This document shows, one piece after another, positions 55,329 to 63,787 of a stretch of 64,000 bases of DNA. The stretch's first letter is position 1. Every line of letters begins with the position of its first letter. This stretch comes from Pseudoalteromonas lipolytica. GTDB taxonomy: Bacteria > Pseudomonadota > Gammaproteobacteria > Enterobacterales > Alteromonadaceae. The notes below the pieces were generated by a model. The model ran no database searches. It was not told where the DNA came from and was given only the letters and a program-made list of their open reading frames with translations. The position numbers and the translations under genes were made by a program. Location: contig NZ_LJTC01000010.1 in the NCBI RefSeq assembly GCF_001306915.1, positions 108,693-172,692 of the forward strand, read 5' to 3'.

Positions 55329-57290
55329 TTAAATTTTACGAGCGACTTGTAACGCTTCAAAAATAGCACGTTTAGCATCGATAGCAGCAGCTAGTTTTGC
55401 GCCACCAATAACGTGTACTTTCGCGTTTTCGGTTTGATTGTCGAACGTTTCAGTATTTGACACCTGACCAATACAAGCAATCACAGTATCAACATCGAGA
55501 ATTTGCTCTTCACCTTTTACCGTTATCTTCAAGCCTTGCTTATCAAAGCTTAGATATTGGCACTCAGCGATTTGTTTAACACCGTGTTGTTTGGCAACTT
55601 GACGGTGGATCCAACCCGTTGTTTTACCAAGTTCACTACCAAAACGCCCTGCACTTCGCTTAAGCATATAAATTTGGCGGTTGTCTTTTTCAGGCCTAGC
55701 TTCGCATTCAATACCCCATTGAGTTTTGAACTGCTCAATTGTTTGTCCTTTGTGTTCACTTAAAAAGGCAACCATATCAAAACCGATACCACCTGCACCT
55801 AGAATCGCAATTTTCTCACCGAGTTCTACTTCACCACGAATTACTTCATCATAAGCGAATACACGTTTGCCATCACCGCATTCTATTTTGGCTTCGCGCG
55901 GACGTACGCCTGTTGCAAAAACCACATCATCGTATTGATTGAGCATATTGTCAGTAAATTCAGTACCGAGCTGTAAATCGACATTTAAACGCTTTAATTC
56001 ATTAGTAAAGTAGTTAAGGGTATGGTTAAAGTCTTCTTTACCCGGCACTTGCATGGCTAAATTAAATTGGCCACCCATTTGTTCTTTACGTTCAATTAAA
56101 GTCACTTTGTGACCTTTCGCTGCTAAGTAACAACTTGCAGCAAGGCCAGCAGGGCCAGCACCCACAACCAGAACTAATCGAGAAGATGGAGCTTTTTCAA
56201 GGCTGTAATCTAACTCAAAAGCCGCTTGTGGGTTAACCAAACAGGTGGCACGTTTATTTTTAAACACATGGTCTAAGCAACCCTGATTACAACCAATACA
56301 AATATTGATTTGTTCAGACTTATTATTAACGTATTTATTGAAAAACTCTGGATCTGCTAATAAAGGACGGGCCATCGAAATTAAATCAGACTCGCCTGCT
56401 TCTAAAATTCCATTGGCAATTTCCGGCGTGTTAATACGGTTAACCGCGATAACTGGCACTGATACTGTATCTTTTAAGCGTTTTGATGCTTCTTTAAATG
56501 CACCTGCTGGGACCATACTGGCAATCGTTGGTACACGAGCCTCGTGCCAACCAATACCGGTGTTAAAGATATCAACGCCAGCTTGTTCAAGTGCCAGGGC
56601 TTGTTGCTTTACTTCATCAGGCGATGATCCATTAGGAATTAAATCCATCACAGACAAACGAAATACAATAATGAACTTTTGACTTACTTTAGCGCGTACA
56701 GCTTTAACAATATCAACAGCCAAGCGCATACGGTTTTCTAGACTACCACCATAGTTGTCTGTTCTTTTATTGGTGTGGTTAGCCATGAATTCATTAATCA
56801 AATAACCTTCAGAACCCATGATTTCAACACCGTCATAACCTGCTTTTTCAGCCATTTTTGCTGAGTTAGCAAAGTCTTTGATGGTTTTTTTAATTGAACC
56901 TAACGACATTTCTTTAGGTTTATACGGATTAATAGGTGCCTGAATTGAGCTTGGCGCTTGATTGAATGGATGATACGCATAGCGACCTGCATGCAATAAT
57001 TGTAAGCAAATTTTTCCGCCATGTTGATGCACTGCATCAGTATATGCTTTGTGTTTGATCACATCATAAAATGAATTAAATGTTGATGCGAACGGAGATA
57101 GCTTGCCACGAATATTTGGGCTGTAGCCACCTGTAATGATTAAACCCGTGCCGCCTTTGGCACGTGCCTCGTAGAATGCACGTAAGCGTTTGCGGTTATG
57201 CCAGCCTTCTTCTAAGCCAGTATGCATTGATCCCATAACCAAACGATTACGAAGTTCGGTATGCGGTAATTGTAATTTTTGTTCTAACAT
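55329..57290 (-). CDS. fadH: NADPH-dependent 2,4-dienoyl-CoA reductase
   Basis: A 653-residue protein with an N-terminal FMN TIM barrel (residues 1-350; MGSMHTGLEE and GSEGYLINEF as in E. coli FadH), a 4Fe-4S cluster site CIGCNQGC(LD), and a C-terminal FAD/NADPH part (VVGAGPAGLAASCYLA). It reduces 2,4-dienoyl-CoA during beta-oxidation of unsaturated fatty acids. The N-terminus is four residues shorter than E. coli FadH. A FadR-like half site lies just upstream. Confidence 0.94.
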   Translation of the reverse strand: MLEQKLQLPHTELRNRLVMGSMHTGLEEGWHNRKRLRAFYEARAKGGTGLIITGGYSPNIRGKLSPFASTFNSFYDVIKHKAYTDAVHQHGGKICLQLLHAGRYAYHPFNQAPSSIQAPINPYKPKEMSLGSIKKTIKDFANSAKMAEKAGYDGVEIMGSEGYLINEFMANHTNKRTDNYGGSLENRMRLAVDIVKAVRAKVSQKFIIVFRLSVMDLIPNGSSPDEVKQQALALEQAGVDIFNTGIGWHEARVPTIASMVPAGAFKEASKRLKDTVSVPVIAVNRINTPEIANGILEAGESDLISMARPLLADPEFFNKYVNNKSEQINICIGCNQGCLDHVFKNKRATCLVNPQAAFELDYSLEKAPSSRLVLVVGAGPAGLAASCYLAAKGHKVTLIERKEQMGGQFNLAMQVPGKEDFNHTLNYFTNELKRLNVDLQLGTEFTDNMLNQYDDVVFATGVRPREAKIECGDGKRVFAYDEVIRGEVELGEKIAILGAGGIGFDMVAFLSEHKGQTIEQFKTQWGIECEARPEKDNRQIYMLKRSAGRFGSELGKTTGWIHRQVAKQHGVKQIAECQYLSFDKQGLKITVKGEEQILDVDTVIACIGQVSNTETFDNQTENAKVHVIGGAKLAAAIDAKRAIFEALQVARKI

Positions 57291-57303
57291 TGTGTGCCCC
57301 GTT

Positions 57304-57320
57304 AACTGGTCGAACCTCTA
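57304..57320. promoter_or_regulatory. degenerate FadR-like site upstream of fadH
   Basis: AACTGGTCGAACCTCTA matches the 17-bp FadR consensus (AACTGGTC-N-GACCAGTT) at about 13 positions, the left half perfectly. It lies 14 bp upstream of the fadH start. Confidence 0.35.
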
Positions 57321-57489
57321 TTTGAAATAGATTCTGCGGCAATAACTTAGAATAATCAACTTTTCACTGCTAATTAATCGGTAGCAAATTATCGTTTTAA
57401 ACACTCTGTTACTATTTAACAGTTAATTTTAAAGTTATTCTAAGCTAAGATGAGTTCACTACTAAGCTGTACTGAATTAAGGATTTATT

Positions 57490-59355
57490 TTGCTAGCAAA
57501 GATATTTAAAGGCATTTGGACCGGGATTAATTTTTCCCGCCGTTTGGTCCTAAACATATTATTTCTATTACTAGTAATACTCTTCTTTGTTGCCATCACA
57601 GGTGAAGAAGACCAAGTAAAAGTAGCAGACGGAACCGTGCTACGCCTAAACTTAAATGGCCCTATTGTTGAAGAAAAAACCTATGTTGATCCTGTAGAAG
57701 CAGCAATCAACGATGCAACTATGGGTAAAGAAGCACCATCAGAAATTCTTCTTGATGATGTCATTGAAGTGATCAACCAAGCGACTAAAGATGATCGTAT
57801 CAGTGTTATGCTTCTTGACCTACAAAAAATGCCAAGTGCACACATCAATAAGCTAAAACAAATAACGAAAGCAATTGATGCATTTAAAGAGGCAGGCAAG
57901 CAAGTTATTGCAACGGGCTACTACTATACACAAGCACAATATTATATTGCTGCCCATGCCAATGAAGTGTCTATGCACCCATATGGTGGTGTGAGCATTG
58001 AAGGCTATGGTATGTTCCCACTTTACTTCAAAGACGCGCTTGAAAAGTTAAAAGTGACTCAACATATTTTCCGTGTGGGTACTTATAAATCAGCGGTTGA
58101 ACCATTTATTCGTAATGACATGTCAGATGCGGCAAAAGAAGCGAACAGCGTTTGGTTAACTGCACTTTGGAACGAGTACAAAACTGACGTTGCTGCGAGC
58201 CGTCCATTCGATGAAAGTAACTTCGATGAAGATATGGATGTTTACCTTGCAAAAATGCAAGCAGTTGACGGTAACTCAGGTCAGTACGCGTTAAATAATC
58301 AATGGGTTGATTCTTTAAAAACATCACAACAAATTCGCCAGCAACTTATTGAGTTAGTTGGTGCAGAAGAAACAGGTAAAACCTTTAAGCAAGTAAGCTT
58401 CCGTGAGTATTTATCTCTGGTAAAACCGCCTGTTGAGTTCGATAACCCAATTACTGAAAAAGTAGCTGTCGTTGTAGCTAAAGGCACCATAGTTGATGGT
58501 GAACGTAAAGCAGGTGAAATTGGTGGTGACTCAACAGCAGCCCTACTTCGTAAAGCGCGTCTTGATGACAAAGTGAAAGCCGTTGTACTACGCATCGATT
58601 CAGGTGGCGGTAGTATGTTTGCTTCTGAAGTTATCCGCGCTGAAGTATTAGCACTTAAGGCAGCAGGAAAACCGGTTATCGCATCAATGAGCTCAGTGGC
58701 TGCATCAGGTGGTTACTGGATTGCATCTGCAGCCAATGAAATTTGGGCAGCTCCTAGCACAATTACAGGTTCAATTGGTGTATTCGGTACTTTCATGACG
58801 TTTGAAAATACCATGGCTGAATTAGGTATTTACTCAGATGGTGTTGCAACAACTGACCTTGCTGGCTTCTCTATTGCACGCCCACTTGACGAGAAAATGT
58901 CAGACATCATTCAAATGAGCGTTGAAAATGCATATAAACGTTTTTTAAATGTAGTGGCTGAAGCACGTAACATGACGCCTGAGCAAGTTGATAAAATTGC
59001 CCAAGGCCGTGTATGGATTGCAACTCAAGCAAAAGAACTGGGTTTAGTTGATAAACTTGGCGATAAGCAAGATGCAATTAAGGCGGCAGCTGAGCTTGCT
59101 AAGCTTAATCATTATGATGTTAAGACCATCAAACAGTCATTAACACCACAAGAGCAAATGCTGCAAGATATCTTTGGCACCGCGGCTGTTAAGAGCTTCT
59201 TTGCTAAGTCTGATTCATCACAATCAGTACTCGCAACACAAGCTAACTTACAAAGCCTTATTAATCAGTTAAGTAGTGAGATCGATAATCTAAAAGATTA
59301 CAACGATCCACAAGGCGTTTACGCTCGTTGTTTAGTGTGTAATGTAATTCAATAA
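57490..59355 (+). CDS. sppA: signal peptide peptidase SppA, 67-kDa type
   Basis: A 621-residue S49 protease with an N-terminal membrane anchor (about residues 20-37) and two tandem S49 domains. The catalytic lysine is in RVGTYKSAVEP (domain 1, about residue 200) and the serine in SSVAASGGYWIA (domain 2, about residue 400), as in E. coli SppA. It clears cleaved signal peptides. The start codon is TTG at 57490 with AAGGA upstream; no earlier ATG exists in frame within reach. Confidence 0.95.
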   Translation: MLAKIFKGIWTGINFSRRLVLNILFLLLVILFFVAITGEEDQVKVADGTVLRLNLNGPIVEEKTYVDPVEAAINDATMGKEAPSEILLDDVIEVINQATKDDRISVMLLDLQKMPSAHINKLKQITKAIDAFKEAGKQVIATGYYYTQAQYYIAAHANEVSMHPYGGVSIEGYGMFPLYFKDALEKLKVTQHIFRVGTYKSAVEPFIRNDMSDAAKEANSVWLTALWNEYKTDVAASRPFDESNFDEDMDVYLAKMQAVDGNSGQYALNNQWVDSLKTSQQIRQQLIELVGAEETGKTFKQVSFREYLSLVKPPVEFDNPITEKVAVVVAKGTIVDGERKAGEIGGDSTAALLRKARLDDKVKAVVLRIDSGGGSMFASEVIRAEVLALKAAGKPVIASMSSVAASGGYWIASAANEIWAAPSTITGSIGVFGTFMTFENTMAELGIYSDGVATTDLAGFSIARPLDEKMSDIIQMSVENAYKRFLNVVAEARNMTPEQVDKIAQGRVWIATQAKELGLVDKLGDKQDAIKAAAELAKLNHYDVKTIKQSLTPQEQMLQDIFGTAAVKSFFAKSDSSQSVLATQANLQSLINQLSSEIDNLKDYNDPQGVYARCLVCNVIQ

Positions 59356-59385
59356 GTTACTTAGCTAAGCGATTTTAGGTATACT

Positions 59386-59414
59386 AAGCCCAGTTATTTA
59401 ACTGGGCTTTTTTT
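59386..59414 (+). terminator. intrinsic terminator of sppA, ending at the ansA start
   Basis: AAGCCCAGTTA/TAACTGGGCTT, an 11-bp stem with a minimal loop, followed by seven T residues whose last base precedes the ansA ATG. Confidence 0.88.
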
Positions 59415-60425
59415 ATGAAACGTAAACGTATATATATCGCCTATACGGGTGGTACTATCGGTATGAAAAAATCGAGCCGTGGCTATGTTCCGGCAGAAGG
59501 TTTTTTAACCGAAACAGTGGTCAATAATGCAGAGTTTAATCGTGATGAAATGCCTTTGTTTGATATTCACGAATATTGCCCGCTCATTGATTCTTCAGAT
59601 ATGTCCCCTGCCCACTGGCAATTAATTGCTGACGATATTAAGAGTAAATACCAAGACTATGATGGCTTTGTGGTTCTGCATGGTACCGATACTATGGCCT
59701 ATACAGCTTCTGCTTTGTCTTTCATGTTCGAAAACCTGACAAAACCTGTGATTGTGACAGGCTCACAAATTCCATTGTCGCAACTTCGTTCTGATGGCCA
59801 AGTAAACTTACTTAATGCCATGTATTTAGCCGCAAATTACCCAATTGCTGAAGTAAGCCTGTTTTTTAATAACCAGTTATTCCGTGGTAACCGTGCAACA
59901 AAAGCCCATGCTGATGGCTTTGATGCCTTTGCATCACCGAACCTTGGACCATTAGCACTGTCAGGAATTAATATTCAACTTATTAAAGGGCAACTTAGCC
60001 CATATGTTGATAACGAACTACAGGTATCGAATATCACGCCACAACCTATTGGTGTGCTTTATCTTTATCCTGGGATCAGCCCAAAAGTGGTGAAAAGTCT
60101 AGTTAATGACGACATCAAAGCTCTTGTGTTATTAAGTTTTGGCGTGGGTAATGCCCCGCAAGATCCGGCGTTCTTAGACATACTTAATGATGCAAGTAAA
60201 CGCGGTATGGTGATTGTTAATCTAACACAGTGCTTAAAAGGCCAAGTTAATATGGGCGGTTATGCAACCGGTAATGCCTTATTGAATTGTGGTGTGATCA
60301 GTGGCTACGATATGACATTAGAAGCCTGTTTGACCAAGTTACACTACTTATTTAGTCAAAAGCTGGAAGTAGAAACAATTCGTCACTTGATGCAAGACAA
60401 CCTGCGCGGTGAGCTAAGTCGTTAA
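59415..60425 (+). CDS. ansA: L-asparaginase I (cytoplasmic)
   Basis: A 336-residue type I asparaginase. AYTGGTIGMKK carries the first nucleophile Thr (about 12), LHGTDTMAYTASALSF the second Thr-Asp pair, and TKAHADGFDAF follows; it aligns with E. coli AnsA from the first residue. It hydrolyses asparagine to aspartate in the cytoplasm. The ATG directly follows the T-run of the sppA terminator and has no Shine-Dalgarno. A TATACT (59380-59385) could start transcription inside the hairpin region. A terminator follows. Confidence 0.95.
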   Translation: MKRKRIYIAYTGGTIGMKKSSRGYVPAEGFLTETVVNNAEFNRDEMPLFDIHEYCPLIDSSDMSPAHWQLIADDIKSKYQDYDGFVVLHGTDTMAYTASALSFMFENLTKPVIVTGSQIPLSQLRSDGQVNLLNAMYLAANYPIAEVSLFFNNQLFRGNRATKAHADGFDAFASPNLGPLALSGINIQLIKGQLSPYVDNELQVSNITPQPIGVLYLYPGISPKVVKSLVNDDIKALVLLSFGVGNAPQDPAFLDILNDASKRGMVIVNLTQCLKGQVNMGGYATGNALLNCGVISGYDMTLEACLTKLHYLFSQKLEVETIRHLMQDNLRGELSR

Positions 60426-60435
60426 TGCAGCAAAT

Positions 60436-60466
60436 ACAAAAAAGGCACCAATTGGTGCCTTTTTTA
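60436..60466. terminator. bidirectional terminator between ansA and gnd
   Basis: AAAGGCACCA/TGGTGCCTTT stem with A- and T-runs; convergent genes. Confidence 0.92.
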
Positions 60467-60479
60467 TGCTTTTTGATAA

Positions 60480-61853
60480 TTAACGAACTTTTTCGTCAAT
60501 CTCAACTAAGTCTGTTAAGTGGCAAATCTCACCACTGTGAGTTTTAATACCATGCTCACCGAAGTAGTCACGTTGTGCTTGAACAAGGTGACCATTACTT
60601 GGTGTTGTTAACGTCGCAATGTAAGTTTGCGTTGCTGTTAACACTGGGAATGCAAGACCAGATGCAACTGCTGCACCCGTTACCTTACGTAATGCTGCTG
60701 ATTCACGCTGCATAGAATCAATAAATTCTACACCTTCAGCGACATTGTCTAAGTAATCTGCACGGATGATACAACCTGCGCGCCACGTTTGTAGCGTTTT
60801 AGAAAGATCTACTTTCCACTGATGCGCACGAGATGCACCTTTGATAAGGGCTAAACCTTGACGGTAAGCAAGTAAACTTGCCAATGTGAATGCATCTTTT
60901 AGCTCTGCTAAGTCTAAATCAACGGTATCAGTTGCTTTAGCAGCGTAAGTCATTTCTTTAGCAGCATGCGTATCACACGTATTTGTTAAGTGACGTGCTT
61001 GAACAGCCGCAACGAGTGATGGCACTGCAATACCAAGCTCTAGAGCATTTTGTGCAGTCCATAAACCCGTGCCTTTCGCGCCAACTTTATTGTCGATTAA
61101 ATCAACTAGCGGCTCGCCTTCTGTCGTTTCAAGGCTTAAGATATGGCTTGAAATTGACAGTAAGTAGCTATTTAAAGTGCCTTCAGACCATTCATTGAAA
61201 ATGTCAGCCACTTCTTTTGGTGAACGATTAGTACCTAAACGTAATAGTTGATACATTTCTGCAATTAATTGCATTAACGCATATTCAATACCGTTATGAA
61301 CCATTTTCACAAAGTGACCACTTGCAGATTGGCCTACACGTGCAAAACACGACTCACCTTTGTAGCTTGCCGCTACTTTTTCAAACCACGGCTCGACACG
61401 CTCCCAGCCGCCTTCTGAACCACTTGCCATCATTGCAGGACCGTGACGTGCGCCTTCTGCACCGCCAGAAATACCCATAGTGGCAAATTCAAATTTGTTT
61501 TGATATTTAAGTTTACGGCTAATGCCATCTTTGTAGTTACTGTTGCCGCAATCTACGATAATGTCATCACAGTCAACACCTGCTTCTGCAAGCTCTGTAC
61601 ATACTTTATCAACCAATTCACCAGCAGGAACTAAAAGAAGAATCGAACGAGGCGGCTCTAAGCGTCTAACCATATCATTTAAATCAGACACAATATGTAA
61701 ACGGTCTGCCAAACCTAATGCTTTCGCACAGCTTAGTAACTCGGCACCCGCATCTGGGTTTTTATCGTAAGCTACTAATGTCAGCCCTTTTTCAATCAGG
61801 TTGAGGGCAAGATTTTTACCCATAACGCCTAACCCTACTAATGCAACTTGCAT
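60480..61853 (-). CDS. gnd: 6-phosphogluconate dehydrogenase, divergent with NAD-type cofactor loop
   Basis: A 457-residue member of the long 6PGDH family. The catalytic block is present: GISGGAEGARHGP (Ser, Gly, Gly), GHFVKMVHNGIEY (Lys and Glu) and GAKGTGLWTAQNALELG. It oxidises 6-phosphogluconate to ribulose 5-phosphate. It differs from E. coli Gnd at the cofactor site: the glycine loop is GLGVMG rather than GMAVMG, and the residue group after strand 2 is YDKN where NADP enzymes have FNRS. Aspartate there usually favours NAD+. The C-terminus also lacks the usual GVFHTDW end. It is divergent from pykA. Confidence 0.9.
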   Translation of the reverse strand: MQVALVGLGVMGKNLALNLIEKGLTLVAYDKNPDAGAELLSCAKALGLADRLHIVSDLNDMVRRLEPPRSILLLVPAGELVDKVCTELAEAGVDCDDIIVDCGNSNYKDGISRKLKYQNKFEFATMGISGGAEGARHGPAMMASGSEGGWERVEPWFEKVAASYKGESCFARVGQSASGHFVKMVHNGIEYALMQLIAEMYQLLRLGTNRSPKEVADIFNEWSEGTLNSYLLSISSHILSLETTEGEPLVDLIDNKVGAKGTGLWTAQNALELGIAVPSLVAAVQARHLTNTCDTHAAKEMTYAAKATDTVDLDLAELKDAFTLASLLAYRQGLALIKGASRAHQWKVDLSKTLQTWRAGCIIRADYLDNVAEGVEFIDSMQRESAALRKVTGAAVASGLAFPVLTATQTYIATLTTPSNGHLVQAQRDYFGEHGIKTHSGEICHLTDLVEIDEKVR

Positions 61854-62057
61854 TTAGTGTCCTCCTCGGTAACAACTATTGGTTAGTTAATCAAAATAAT
61901 TACGCGCGCATTATACCCAAGCAGCCCAAAAATGCGAGCTTGACAGCCAACTTGAGATAAATCATCGAAATCATGAAGCGACGTTGGCCCCCAGTATATC
62001 AAAATAACCAAGGCATCGGACCAGATTTTTATAATACCCTTTAAAAAGGTATGTGTA
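61854..62057. other. gnd-pykA divergent region, gnd-proximal part
   Basis: Contains the gnd leader and promoter (minus strand), A+T-rich sequence and a stretch from 61911 (TATACCC...ATGCGAG) that loosely resembles the end of element 1 but has no matching partner. No gene is seen. Confidence 0.4.
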
Positions 62058-62086
62058 TTGACGCTACCTGACACCGGTGTCATAAT
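62058..62086 (+). promoter_or_regulatory. pykA-directed promoter with embedded palindromic operator
   Basis: TTGACG (62058-62063), 17 bp, CATAAT (62081-62086). The spacer holds TGACACCGGTGTCA (62069-62082), a perfect 14-bp palindrome with a central CG, the form of a LacI-family operator, overlapping the -10. Binding would block this promoter. Confidence 0.7.
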
Positions 62087-62136
62087 AACGTCATTCACAC
62101 TTTGTATACTCTATAATTAATACAAAGAGCCAGATT

Positions 62137-62171
62137 CTCATAAGTAAAAACAATCATTTTTTACTTATGAG
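62137..62171 (+). other. 14-bp stem-loop in pykA leader
   Basis: CTCATAAGTAAAAA pairs with the bases up to 62171 over 14 perfect pairs with a 7-base loop. It would be in the 5' UTR of a transcript from the promoter at 62058. The AT-rich upper part lies close to a T-run, so it may also act as a leaky terminator or attenuator. Confidence 0.6.
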
Positions 62172-62277
62172 TTCTACATTGTGCTTATGTATAAGCCTAT
62201 ATTAAAGGTTTATAGCACGACATTTTAATAGATAACCATCAATTCGCTTAATATATTTGAGCGCACAGGAGAATTTG

Positions 62278-63711
62278 ATGCTAAGACGCACAAAAATTGT
62301 TGCGACCCTTGGACCGGCAACCGATCGCGATAACAACCTAGAAAAAATTATTCGTGCAGGTGCAAATGTGGTTCGTTTGAACTTCTCACATGGCGTAGCA
62401 CAAGATCATAAAGACCGCGCTGAAGCGGTACGCAGCATTGCTAAGCGTTTAGGCAAACACGTTGCTATCCTTGCAGACTTACAAGGTCCTAAAATTCGTG
62501 TATCAACCTTCAAAGACGGTAAAGTAAACCTAGAAGTTGGCGTAAAATTTACCCTTGATGCGAAAATGGAAAAAGGCCAAGGCGACGTTAATGCAGTAGG
62601 TATCGACTATAAAGAGCTACCTAACGACGTTAAAACAGGCGACTTACTGTTATTAAACGACGGTTTAATCCAATTAACGGTAGATAGCGTTGACGGTGAC
62701 CTAGTGCACACAACTGTTACTGTTGGTGGCGTACTTTCAAATAACAAAGGTATCAACCGTTTAGGCGGTGGTTTAACAGCCCCTGCTTTCACTGATAAAG
62801 ATAAAGAAGATTTAATCACAGCCACTGAGATTGGTGTTGATTATATTGCCGTTTCGTTCCCACGCAGTGGTGATGACATGCGTTATGTTCGCTCTTTAGC
62901 AGAAGCTGCTGGCTCAAACGCACAACTATTAGCAAAAATCGAACGTGCAGAAGCCGTTGAAACTGTTGAAGCAATTGATGATATCGTACTTGCTTCTGAC
63001 GCAGTGATGGTTGCGCGTGGTGACTTAGGTGTTGAAATTGGTGATGCAGCGCTTGTTGGTAAACAAAAGCTTATCATTAGCCGTGCTCGTTCACTTAACC
63101 GTACTGTTGTTACTGCAACACAAATGATGGAATCTATGATCGATAACCCAATGCCAACACGTGCAGAGGTTATGGACGTAGCAAACGCCGTATTAGATGG
63201 TACTGATGCAGTTATGTTATCTGCTGAAACAGCCGCTGGTGACTACCCTGAAGAAACAGTAGCTACTATGGCTCGCGTTTGTTTAGGTGCTGAATCACAA
63301 AAAGAAACTCACGTTTCTAAACACCGTTTAGACAGCCGTTTTTCATCAAATGCTGAATCAATTGCATTATCTGCGATGTATGCAGCTAACCACTTAGATT
63401 CTGTTAAAGCTATTGTGACTCTGACTGAATCAGGTAGTACAGCTAAATTGATGTCACGCATCAGCTCTGGTTTACCAATTTATTCATTATCACGTCATCC
63501 AAGTACGCTGGGCCAAACAGCACTTTACCGTGGTGTTTATCCTGTATTCTTTGATTCAACGAAGTGTGAAGACGAAAGCATGGTACGTGATGCATTAAAC
63601 ACTCTTGTTGAGCAAGGCTCACTAGTAGCAGGTGATACTGTGATTTTAACTCACGGTGATGCAATGGAAACGATTGGTGCAACTAACACTATGAAGATTG
63701 TAACAGTTTAA
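62278..63711 (+). CDS. pykA: pyruvate kinase, PykA (type II) form
   Basis: A 478-residue pyruvate kinase close to E. coli Pyk[20 protein letters not shown] at the start, [19 protein letters not shown] and [16 protein letters not shown] with active-site Lys/Glu/Asp, and a C-terminal allosteric domain. It converts PEP and ADP to pyruvate and ATP. I prefer the ATG at 62278 over a TTG 7 codons upstream because AGGAG precedes it by 6 bases and the family starts there. Its leader of about 180 nt is unusually structured. Confidence 0.96.
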   Translation: MLRRTKIVATLGPATDRDNNLEKIIRAGANVVRLNFSHGVAQDHKDRAEAVRSIAKRLGKHVAILADLQGPKIRVSTFKDGKVNLEVGVKFTLDAKMEKGQGDVNAVGIDYKELPNDVKTGDLLLLNDGLIQLTVDSVDGDLVHTTVTVGGVLSNNKGINRLGGGLTAPAFTDKDKEDLITATEIGVDYIAVSFPRSGDDMRYVRSLAEAAGSNAQLLAKIERAEAVETVEAIDDIVLASDAVMVARGDLGVEIGDAALVGKQKLIISRARSLNRTVVTATQMMESMIDNPMPTRAEVMDVANAVLDGTDAVMLSAETAAGDYPEETVATMARVCLGAESQKETHVSKHRLDSRFSSNAESIALSAMYAANHLDSVKAIVTLTESGSTAKLMSRISSGLPIYSLSRHPSTLGQTALYRGVYPVFFDSTKCEDESMVRDALNTLVEQGSLVAGDTVILTHGDAMETIGATNTMKIVTV

Positions 63712-63753
63712 ACTATTACAAATTTTCATTAAAAAGGCGCAATTAATAATTGT

Positions 63754-63787
63754 AATGCCTGTCAGTTAAGAGCTGACAGGCATTTTT
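63754..63787. terminator. terminator between pykA and IS4-like transposase
   Basis: AATGCCTGTCAG/CTGACAGGCATT stem with six T residues after. It overlaps the last codons and stop of the transposase fragment on the other strand. Confidence 0.85.

Noticed and set aside
61909..61945. Possible third copy or remnant of the element 1 end (TATACCC...ATGCGAG)
   Set aside because: Only the outer pattern is similar; there is no inverted partner, no AGGCAAGGCA or GATAACGCAG motif and no hairpin core.
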